A DNA stretch of 64,000 bases from assembly GCF_018129995.1 (NCBI RefSeq), contig NZ_JAFCKS010000007.1:1-64000 (forward strand), in the 5' to 3' direction. A program made the translations under genes and the position numbers. This DNA comes from Bradyrhizobium sp. SZCCT0153 (GTDB lineage: Bacteria > Pseudomonadota > Alphaproteobacteria > Rhizobiales > Xanthobacteraceae). The notes under the pieces were generated by a model. The model was not told where the DNA came from, ran no database searches, and worked only from the letters and a program-made list of their open reading frames with translations. Positions 57,941 to 64,000 of the stretch are shown one piece after another; positions within the stretch are counted from its first letter, which is position 1, and each line of letters begins with the position of its first letter.

Positions 57941-59125
57941 CGCCAGTTCGGCGGTGGGCGGAGCGCGTTGGGCCTCCGCAGCCGTCGCGCCTTGCCCGAG
58001 CCAGCGCTCGGCGGCCTCGCGGCCGCTCCGGTGCAGCGCGCGAATGAAGCCGCGGCCGAGATCGGTCGATGAGCGTTGCGCCAGGCCGTCGACGAAGTCC
58101 TCGGCTGCGATCCTGGAGAGCCGCAACGACGATGCGGCGTGCGATTGCGCCCATGCGATCGCCGCGATCTCGGCATTGAGGGCAGCGTTGGCCGCGATCT
58201 GGTCCAGCCTGCGGTCGATGGCGGCAAGTGTGATCGGCACGTAGCTGTCGCGCGCCGGCGTGACCTGCACGAGCAGGATTTCGGTGCTCGTCGTGTCCTG
58301 CGCGAGCCGCAGCAGGGGCGGATTGCTGCCGAGGCCGCCGTCCCAATAAGCCTCGCCGTCGATCTCCACGGCGCAATGAACCAATGGCGGACAGGTCGAG
58401 GCCAGCGCGACGTCGGCGGTGATGGCGTCGTTGCGGAAGATCTGCTGTTGTCCGTCGCGGATCCGCGTCGCCGCGATCAGGAGCTTCGGGCACCGCGCGT
58501 CGCGCAAGACGGAAAAGTTGATGTCGCGCGACAGCGCCTGCCGCAGCGGATCGAGATCGAACGGATCGAACTGGCCCGAGCGCAGCGTCGGGCCGAACGC
58601 GACCGAGCTTCCCGCCGGCGAAAAGCCGCCGATCAGCATCAACGACCGGAACGAGGCCTCGTGCATCAGCCGGATCCAGAACCGGTTCAGCCGCGAGCGG
58701 GCGCCTTCGCGACCTCCTTCCGCAAAGCCGCACGCGAGCAGCAGCGCATTGATGGTGCCTGCGCTGGCGCCGCTGATGGTGTCGATCGCGATGGAGGGCT
58801 CTTCGAGCAGCCGTTCCAGCACGCCCCAGGTGAAGGCGGCGTAGGTGCCGCCGCCCTGGAGCGCCAGCGAGAGTTTTCGCGGCGGACATTGGCTGGCGCG
58901 TGGCGGCGCGGGCGCAACGGGCGCCGCTACGGTCACGATCCCGGGCGGCGGCGCATGTGCGACGGATTCGGGATGTGGTGGCGGGAGACGGGCCGGCTCC
59001 GGCATGGGAGGCGGCGAGGGCGCATCGGACCAGATGTTGGTCGCCGAGAGCAGCCGGCTTGCCGCGGTGCGTGCAGCACCGTGCGAACCGACTTCGTCTT
59101 GCGCGCCAACAATCTTCTCGCTCAT
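57932..59125 (-). CDS. Patatin-like phospholipase
   Basis: A 397-residue protein with a proline-rich first 85 residues and a patatin domain after that. The oxyanion loop reads LALQGGGTYAAFTWG (lacking the usual Arg of GGGxRG), the nucleophile is in ISGASAGTINALLLA (GASAG), and the catalytic Asp is in YWDGGLGSNPP (DGG). The enzymes hydrolyse phospholipids or related esters. MSEKIVGAQDE is the start. It lies between plsY and the amidase, a place in which most relatives have only plsY-dprA. Confidence 0.9.
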   Translation of the reverse strand: MSEKIVGAQDEVGSHGAARTAASRLLSATNIWSDAPSPPPMPEPARLPPPHPESVAHAPPPGIVTVAAPVAPAPPRASQCPPRKLSLALQGGGTYAAFTWGVLERLLEEPSIAIDTISGASAGTINALLLACGFAEGGREGARSRLNRFWIRLMHEASFRSLMLIGGFSPAGSSVAFGPTLRSGQFDPFDLDPLRQALSRDINFSVLRDARCPKLLIAATRIRDGQQQIFRNDAITADVALASTCPPLVHCAVEIDGEAYWDGGLGSNPPLLRLAQDTTSTEILLVQVTPARDSYVPITLAAIDRRLDQIAANAALNAEIAAIAWAQSHAASSLRLSRIAAEDFVDGLAQRSSTDLGRGFIRALHRSGREAAERWLGQGATAAEAQRAPPTAELALA

Positions 59126-59273
59126 TCTGAGCAACCGCGTAACGCCACTTCCCCTGTCAGGATGACAGGCATGGAACCGTTCGCCAATACAATCGCGATT
59201 CGGCCGCAAGTTGCGAACAGGATTTGGCACATAATGCGGAAAGGGCGCGGCGATATCCGTACTTTTTCCGGCC

Positions 59274-59870
59274 TTACGCTGTCTCGCCGATCCGGCTTTC
59301 CTTGCCCGCTTGCAATCGCTTGATGTTCTCGCGATGCGCGTAGAACAGCAGCAGCGTCAGCACCACGGCCAGCGCTGCAAGTGCGAGATGGCCGAACCAC
59401 CACAGGAACAGCGGCGTGATGAAGGACGCCACCAGCGCCGAAAGCGAGGAATAGCGGGTGGTGAAGGCGGTCGCCAGCCAGAGCAGGCAGAACACCAGTG
59501 CGGCGGGCCAGAACAGCCCGAGCAGAATGCCGATATAGACGGCGACACCCTTGCCGCCTTTGAATTTGAGCCAGACCGGGAAGAGATGGCCGAGGAAGGC
59601 GCCGAGGCCGGCCACCATGGCGGCATTGGGCCCCGCGATGTAGCCTGCGATCACCACGGCCACGGTGCCCTTGAGCGCGTCGAGCAGCAGGGTGCCCGCG
59701 GCAAGGCTCTTGCGTCCCGTGCGCAGCACGTTGGTGGCGCCGATGCTGCCGGAACCGATCGAGCGAATATCCTGCGTGCCCGCCAGCCTGGTGAGAATCA
59801 GCCCGAACGGAATCGAGCCGAGCAGGTAACCGATGACGAAGGCCACCGGCAGAAACAATTCAAGCGCCAT
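59274..59870 (-). CDS. plsY: Glycerol-3-phosphate acyltransferase PlsY
   Basis: A membrane-bound acyltransferase of 198 residues that makes lysophosphatidic acid from acyl-phosphate, the first step of phospholipid synthesis. Typical loops are GYLLGSIPFGLILTRLAG, RSIGSGSIGATNVLRTGRK and HLFPVWLKFKGGKGVAVYIGILLG. Five membrane spans. It is 32 bp after pyrC' in the same direction (pyrB-pyrC'-plsY), a common alphaproteobacterial order. Confidence 0.96.
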   Translation of the reverse strand: MALELFLPVAFVIGYLLGSIPFGLILTRLAGTQDIRSIGSGSIGATNVLRTGRKSLAAGTLLLDALKGTVAVVIAGYIAGPNAAMVAGLGAFLGHLFPVWLKFKGGKGVAVYIGILLGLFWPAALVFCLLWLATAFTTRYSSLSALVASFITPLFLWWFGHLALAALAVVLTLLLFYAHRENIKRLQAGKESRIGETA

Positions 59871-59902
59871 GTCTGCAAATTCCCTGGCTGCAGCTCCGCA
59901 CG

Positions 59903-61204
59903 TCAGACATGCTCATAGACCGTCCGTCCGCCGACAATGGTGCGCACCACGCGGCCCGTAAAGCGCGCTTCGTCGAACGGGGTGTTCTTGCAGGGCGATT
60001 TGAGGTCGGCGGGATCGACGATCCAGGGCACATCCGGGTCGATCACGATGACGTCCGCCGGGCTGCCTGTGCGCAGGGTTCCGCCCGGCAGCCCCAGGAT
60101 CTCGGCCGGCCGGGTCGACATCGCCCGGATCAGCGTCTTCAGGTTCAGTTCGTCATTGTGCACGAGGCGAAGGCCTGCCGGCAGCATGGTCTCGAGCCCG
60201 ATGGCCCCGGATGCTGCTTCCGCGAACGGCAGGCGCTTGACCTCGACGTCCTGCGGATTGTGGTCGGACATGATGACGTCGATGAGGCCGGAAGCCACGG
60301 CCGCGACCAGCGCGCGGCGGTCGTCCTCGGTGCGCAGCGGCGGCGACAGCTTCAGGAACGAGCGGTAGGGACCGATGTCGTTCTCGTTCAGCGCCAGATG
60401 ATTGATCGAGGCCGAGGCGGTCACGGCGAGGCCGGCGTCGCGGGCGCGCTTGAGGATTTCGAGCGAGTCGATGCAGGTCAGCGATGCCGCGTGATAGCGG
60501 CCGCCGGTGAGCGCGACGAGACGCATGTCGCGTTCGAGCATCACGGCCTCCGCGGCATTCGGGATGCCCATCAGGCCGAGCCGCGAGGCGAACTCGCCCT
60601 CGTTCATCACGCCTTCGCCGACGAGATCGGGATCCTCGGTGTAATGCACGATCAGCGCGTCGAAATCGCGGGCGTAAGTCAGCGCGCGGCGCATCACCTG
60701 CGCATTGGTCACGCTCTTGTCGCTGTCGCTGAAGGCGATCGCGCCGGCGGCCTTGAGGAGGCCGAACTCGGTCATCTCCTCGCCGTGCATGCCCTTGGTG
60801 AGCGCCGCCATCGGCTGGATGTTGACGATCGCGGTGTCGCGGGCGCGCCGCATCACGAAATCGACGGTCGCCGAGTTGTCGATCACCGGAGACGTATCGG
60901 GCTGGCAGATGATGGTGGTGATGCCGCCGGTCGCGGCGGCCTGGCTCGCGGAGGCAAAGGTCTCGCGGTGGCTGAAGCCGGGCTCGCCGACGAAGGCGCG
61001 CATGTCGATCAGGCCGGGGGCCACGATCTTGCCGGCGCAATTGACGACGTCGGTGCCCTCGGGGACGCCGGCAGCTCCAATGCCGCGGCGGGTCTCGCGG
61101 ATGATGCCGTCGGCGATCAGGACGTCGCCGGGGCCGTCGAAATCCCTGCTGGGATCGACGACGCGGGCGTTGGCGAGCAGGATGGGACGGCGGTCAGTCA
61201 GCAT
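59903..61204 (-). CDS. pyrC: Dihydroorotase-like protein, probably non-catalytic (PyrC')
   Basis: A 433-residue member of the dihydroorotase family with an amidohydrolase fold. In active enzymes the first strand ends DxHxH. Here it reads GLIDMRAFVGEPGFSHRET, so both metal-binding histidines are replaced. A later His is also missing (RYHAASLTC instead of the usual H-x-x-H). The Asp of MSDHNPQD is kept. This matches the inactive PyrC' that builds the ATCase holoenzyme with PyrB in several proteobacteria. ATG 61204 lies 5 bp after the pyrB stop, with in-frame ATG 61210 also possible. Confidence 0.9.
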   Translation of the reverse strand: MLTDRRPILLANARVVDPSRDFDGPGDVLIADGIIRETRRGIGAAGVPEGTDVVNCAGKIVAPGLIDMRAFVGEPGFSHRETFASASQAAATGGITTIICQPDTSPVIDNSATVDFVMRRARDTAIVNIQPMAALTKGMHGEEMTEFGLLKAAGAIAFSDSDKSVTNAQVMRRALTYARDFDALIVHYTEDPDLVGEGVMNEGEFASRLGLMGIPNAAEAVMLERDMRLVALTGGRYHAASLTCIDSLEILKRARDAGLAVTASASINHLALNENDIGPYRSFLKLSPPLRTEDDRRALVAAVASGLIDVIMSDHNPQDVEVKRLPFAEAASGAIGLETMLPAGLRLVHNDELNLKTLIRAMSTRPAEILGLPGGTLRTGSPADVIVIDPDVPWIVDPADLKSPCKNTPFDEARFTGRVVRTIVGGRTVYEHV

Positions 61205-61209
61205 GAGCA

Positions 61210-62157
61210 TCACGCGTTCGGCAAATTGCGGGCGAGCGCTTCGAGCACGGCCATGCGCACGGCCACGCCCATCTCGACCTGTTCGCGGATCAGCGATTGC
61301 GCGCCGTCGGCGACCGCGGTGTCGATCTCGACGCCGCGGTTCATGGGGCCGGGATGCATGACGAGGGCGTCCGGCTTGGCGTAAGCGAGCTTCTTCTGGT
61401 CGAGCCCGAAATAGTGGAAATATTCGGAGGTCGACGGCACGAAGGAGCCGTTCATGCGCTCGCGCTGGAGCCGCAGCATCATGACGATGTCGGCGCCGTT
61501 GAGCCCCTCGCGCATGTCGCGCGCGACCTCGACGCCCATCCGCTCGATGCCGGGCGGTAGCAGGGTGGAGGGGCCGACGACGCGGACGCGGGCGCCCATG
61601 GTATTGAGCAGGATGATGTTGGAGCGCGCGACGCGCGAATGCAGCACGTCGCCGCAGATCGCGACCACGAGGCCCTCGAGCCGGCCCTTGTTGCGGCGGA
61701 TGGTGAGCGCGTCGAGCAGCGCCTGGGTCGGATGCTCATGTGCACCGTCGCCGGCATTGATCACGGAACCGTCGACTTTTCGGGCCAGCAGTTCCACCGC
61801 GCCGGAGGCGTGATGCCGGACCACCAGGATATCCGGGTGCATGGCGTTCAGCGTCATCGCGGTGTCGACCAGCGTCTCGCCCTTCTTGATGGACGAGGAG
61901 GACACCGACATGTTCATGACGTCGGCGCCGAGCCGCTTGCCGGCGAGTTCGAACGAGGACTGGGTCCGGGTCGAGGCCTCGAAGAACAGGTTCACCTGCG
62001 TCCGTCCACGCAGGACGGTGCGCTTCTTGTCAACCTGGCGGTTGAGCTCGACATATTCTTCGGACAGGTCGAGGAGGCCGGTGATGTCGGCCGCGGAAAG
62101 GCCCTCGATGCCCAGCAAATGCCGGTGGCCGAGGACGAAGGTCGATTTCGATGTCAT
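61210..62157 (-). CDS. pyrB: Aspartate carbamoyltransferase catalytic subunit
   Basis: ATCase, 315 residues, which joins carbamoyl phosphate and aspartate in pyrimidine synthesis. Carbamoyl-phosphate residues: LFFEASTRTQSSFE, and the KKGET loop (SSSIKKGETLVDTA) and HEHPTQALLDAL. Aspartate site: MLRLQRERMNGSF and HPGPMNRGVEID. The start MTSKSTFVLGHRHL fits the family. No pyrI is present, as expected for the class that associates with PyrC', which follows directly. Confidence 0.97.
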   Translation of the reverse strand: MTSKSTFVLGHRHLLGIEGLSAADITGLLDLSEEYVELNRQVDKKRTVLRGRTQVNLFFEASTRTQSSFELAGKRLGADVMNMSVSSSSIKKGETLVDTAMTLNAMHPDILVVRHHASGAVELLARKVDGSVINAGDGAHEHPTQALLDALTIRRNKGRLEGLVVAICGDVLHSRVARSNIILLNTMGARVRVVGPSTLLPPGIERMGVEVARDMREGLNGADIVMMLRLQRERMNGSFVPSTSEYFHYFGLDQKKLAYAKPDALVMHPGPMNRGVEIDTAVADGAQSLIREQVEMGVAVRMAVLEALARNLPNA

Positions 62158-62254
62158 TAAAGCGAGAGCTATAGGCGGGGATGGCCGGGGGGGCAAGGGC
62201 CAATGCCGGGGCGGGGAGTTATCCCCCGATCTGTCACCTTGTCGTCGGTGCGGG

Positions 62255-62345
62255 GCGATGCGAAGCATCGCACGATCATGCGGGCTCCCGTACCGGAGAA
62301 TCTCGAGATTCCGGGTGCCGTCCTTCGGGCCGGCTCGGAATGACA
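62255..62345. repeat. Cluster of palindromic repeats upstream of pyrB
   Basis: GCGATGC-GAA-GCATCGC (62255-62271) and the 14-bp palindrome GAATCTCGAGATTC (62298-62311), itself inside CCGGA...CCGG, are followed by CGGCTCGGAATGAC. The latter sequence is of the CCCGGAATCTCGAGATTC type that is frequent in Bradyrhizobium intergenic DNA. The gap 62158-62355 holds no gene. Confidence 0.75.
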
Positions 62346-62355
62346 GGGGGAAGCG

Positions 62356-63114
62356 ATGCGTTTCGTTGGGCCAATTTTGATGTCATGTCTCGCGATTGCC
62401 CTGGCCTCGTCCGCTCACGCCCAATCGCTTCCCGGCGGCTTCGTCTATCTGCGCGACATCGACCCCAGCATTGTCCAGGACATCCGCTACGCCAGCTCCA
62501 ACAATTTCGTCGGCCGTCCACTCGCCGGGTACAACGCCGGCGAATGCGTGGTGAAGCGGGAGGTCGGCCTGCGGCTGAAGGCGGTGCAGCAGGAGCTGGC
62601 GGCGCAAAACCTGTCGCTGAAGATGTTCGACTGCTACCGGCCGGCGCAGGCCTCGCTCGACATGGTGAAGTGGTCGCAGAATGGCCATGAGACCGCCGCC
62701 GAGCGGCGCTACAATCCGAAGATTCCCAAGACCGAGTTGTTCCGTCTCGGCTACATCGCGAGCCGCTCGCAACATTCCACCGGGGCGGCGCTCGATCTCA
62801 CTTTGGTCGACCTCAAAGCCGACAATTCCGCCAAATACGATTCGTCGAAAGCCTATGCCGATTGCACGGCGCCGGTCGAGGCCCGATTGCCGGAAGGCAG
62901 CGTCGACATGGGCACCGGCTATGACTGCACGGACGCGAAGGGACATACGTCCGCACCGTCGATCAATTCGGACCAGCGCGCCTGGCGCAGGCGGCTGGTG
63001 GCTGCGATGGCCCGGCAAGGCTTTGTGAACTATGCGAAGGAGTGGTGGCACTTTTCGCTGCCGGGGGCGGGCGGGGCGGCCTATGATTTCCCGATTCCGC
63101 CGCGGACGAGGTAG
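62356..63114 (+). CDS. Periplasmic D-Ala-D-Ala dipeptidase (VanX/DdpX family)
   Basis: A 252-residue M15D metallopeptidase. Signal peptide MRFVGPILMSCLAIALASSAHAQ. The zinc ligands are in SQHSTGAALDLTL (SxHxxGxAxD) and EWWHFSLP, with the catalytic Glu before WWH. The earlier Arg/Asp site shows FDCYRPAQAS. DdpX and its relatives cleave D-Ala-D-Ala, recycling cell-wall material. The vancomycin genes vanH and vanA are not here. It is separate from pyrB, with a short gap. Confidence 0.93.
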   Translation: MRFVGPILMSCLAIALASSAHAQSLPGGFVYLRDIDPSIVQDIRYASSNNFVGRPLAGYNAGECVVKREVGLRLKAVQQELAAQNLSLKMFDCYRPAQASLDMVKWSQNGHETAAERRYNPKIPKTELFRLGYIASRSQHSTGAALDLTLVDLKADNSAKYDSSKAYADCTAPVEARLPEGSVDMGTGYDCTDAKGHTSAPSINSDQRAWRRRLVAAMARQGFVNYAKEWWHFSLPGAGGAAYDFPIPPRTR

Positions 63115-63162
63115 ATCGTCATGAGAACGGCCCGGCGTGACGGTGCCAACGAAAGCGCTTGA

Positions 63163-63930
63163 ATGGACTCCCTCACTCCCGATCTCCCGCCGCTCACCGT
63201 GACGCCCGCGGCCGACGCGCGCGTCTGGAAATTCTGGGGCACCTCGCTCTGGGGCATCGTCATCTTCGCTGCGATGTTCGTCGGGCAGATCGGTGCCATC
63301 GTCTATCTGGTCTGGGTCGCTCGCGACCCCATCGACCTCACATCGATGCAGCACGTCGGCCGCGAGCCGGCGTCGCTCGCGTTTTCTGTCACGATGGGCC
63401 TGCCGGCGACGCTGGCCGCCGTGTGGCTGGCCATTCGCATCAAGAAGGCCTCCTTCGTCGACTATCTCGCGCTGCGCTGGCCGTCCTGGACACAGCTCCT
63501 GTTCGGCGCGGTCGGCCTCATTTTGCTCGTCGTGGCCTGGGAAACAATCTCGCGAAGCCTCGGCCGCGAGGCGACGCCGGGCTTCATGAGCGATCTGTTG
63601 AAATCGGGCCGCGACAAGGGCGCCGCAATGATGCTGCTGTTCGCGTTCAGCGTCGCAGCGCCGATGTCGGAAGAGGTTTTGGCGCGCGGCTTCCTCTATC
63701 GCGGCTGGTCGGCGAGCTTCCTGCGCGTGCCCGGCGCGATCATCCTGTCGTCATTGCTGTGGACGGTCGTGCATCTGCAATACGACCTGTATTTCCTCGC
63801 CGAGGTCTTCACCATCGGTCTCTGGTTCGGCTACATGCGCTACCGCGCGAACTCGCTCTGGCTCACGATCGTGCTGCATGCGCTGAACAATCTGACGGCG
63901 GTGGTGCTGACGATGTGGCTGGGGAGCTAG
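63163..63930 (+). CDS. CPBP-family intramembrane metalloprotease
   Basis: A 255-residue membrane protein with about seven spans and the CPBP (CAAX/bacteriocin-processing) motifs: PMSEEVLARGFLYRGW (EExxxR), SSLLWTVVHLQYDL (xxxxH), and LTIVLHALNNLTA (HxxxN). The N-terminal 25 residues are proline-rich and cytosolic. Its client is unknown. GAAAG upstream gives a weak ribosome binding site. It might share a transcript with the VanX-like gene 48 bp before. Confidence 0.9.
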   Translation: MDSLTPDLPPLTVTPAADARVWKFWGTSLWGIVIFAAMFVGQIGAIVYLVWVARDPIDLTSMQHVGREPASLAFSVTMGLPATLAAVWLAIRIKKASFVDYLALRWPSWTQLLFGAVGLILLVVAWETISRSLGREATPGFMSDLLKSGRDKGAAMMLLFAFSVAAPMSEEVLARGFLYRGWSASFLRVPGAIILSSLLWTVVHLQYDLYFLAEVFTIGLWFGYMRYRANSLWLTIVLHALNNLTAVVLTMWLGS

Positions 63931-63936
63931 GCACTC

Positions 63937-64000
63937 CGTCATTGCGAGCGCAGCGCAGCAATCCAGAATCCCTCCGCGGAGGCGGTCTGGATTGCTTCGT
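63937..64000. repeat. Dispersed intergenic dyad repeat, copy 2 (cut by the window end)
   Basis: GTCATTGCGAGCGCAGCGCAGCAATCCAGA, then CCTCCGCGGAGG, then TCTGGATTGCTTCG: the arms pair as GCAATCCAGA/TCTGGATTGC. The centre CCTCCGCGGAGG is itself a palindrome. It is the same family as 28204-28295. Confidence 0.8.

Noticed and set aside
1..64000. tRNA, rRNA, CRISPR array, transposase, integrase or prophage
   Set aside because: No such sequence was recognised by eye. A tRNA search program would settle the tRNA question, with any hit above its usual threshold refuting this.

Overview
The window looks like chromosomal DNA of a Bradyrhizobium-type alphaproteobacterium (Nitrobacteraceae, Hyphomicrobiales). 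The evidence is high-GC coding with strong third-position bias, MipZ, an adjacent divK-pleD pair, an EipB/DUF1849 envelope protein, a PHB phasin, a FixK-type regulator remnant and many short dyad repeats typical of this genus. The genus call is inference from gene content. I saw no rRNA, tRNA, CRISPR, insertion sequence, integrase or phage gene.

Layout. 1-9.2 kb: housekeeping and conserved unknown genes (DUF599, GST, DUF937, DUF1489, panC, mipZ, a periplasmic alpha/beta hydrolase, a VWA protein and a membrane J-domain protein). 9.3-18.2 kb: a D,D-carboxypeptidase with a SPOR domain, a phasin behind operator-like dyads, clpS-clpA, a lipoprotein, an MFS exporter and a small cytochrome c pair. 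18.2-23.6 kb: an aldo/keto reductase, then a compact aldoxime-nitrile module (AraC regulator divergent from nitrilase plus haem aldoxime dehydratase). 23.8-28.2 kb: small genes, a broken TRAP-transporter gene, a lytic transglycosylase, azlCD and trmO. 28.3-35.2 kb: a RidA/GDPD/acyltransferase/HIT operon, eipB, a second ridA with a Nudix remnant, and a DUF3572-dinB-ACT operon. 35.4-39.4 kb: divK-pleD and a TetR/MFS pair with a clear operator.

39.4-43 kb is a decayed accessory stretch: an AraC-type gene broken by frameshift and truncation, an acyltransferase, and a frameshifted FixK/Crp-type gene. From 43 kb the order is a familiar alphaproteobacterial backbone (rpmG, Nudix, DUF983, rnr, topA, dprA, plsY, pyrC', pyrB). 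It is interrupted by self-contained modules, each with its own regulator or enzyme (HxlR/SDR, azoR/HxlR, amidase/patatin). The pyrB-linked dihydroorotase homologue has lost its HxH metal motif and is probably the non-catalytic PyrC' partner of aspartate transcarbamoylase.

The observations most worth following up are: near-identical PhaR-like dyads in front of both the phasin and the alpha/beta hydrolase; a Tim14/Pam18-like J-domain protein beside a VWA protein; a TRAP-transporter pseudogene caused by an exact 11-bp tandem duplication; several genes under about 60 residues with good ribosome binding sites; and repeated 4-nt tail-to-tail stop-codon overlaps. I did not find a convincing wholly new multi-gene system.
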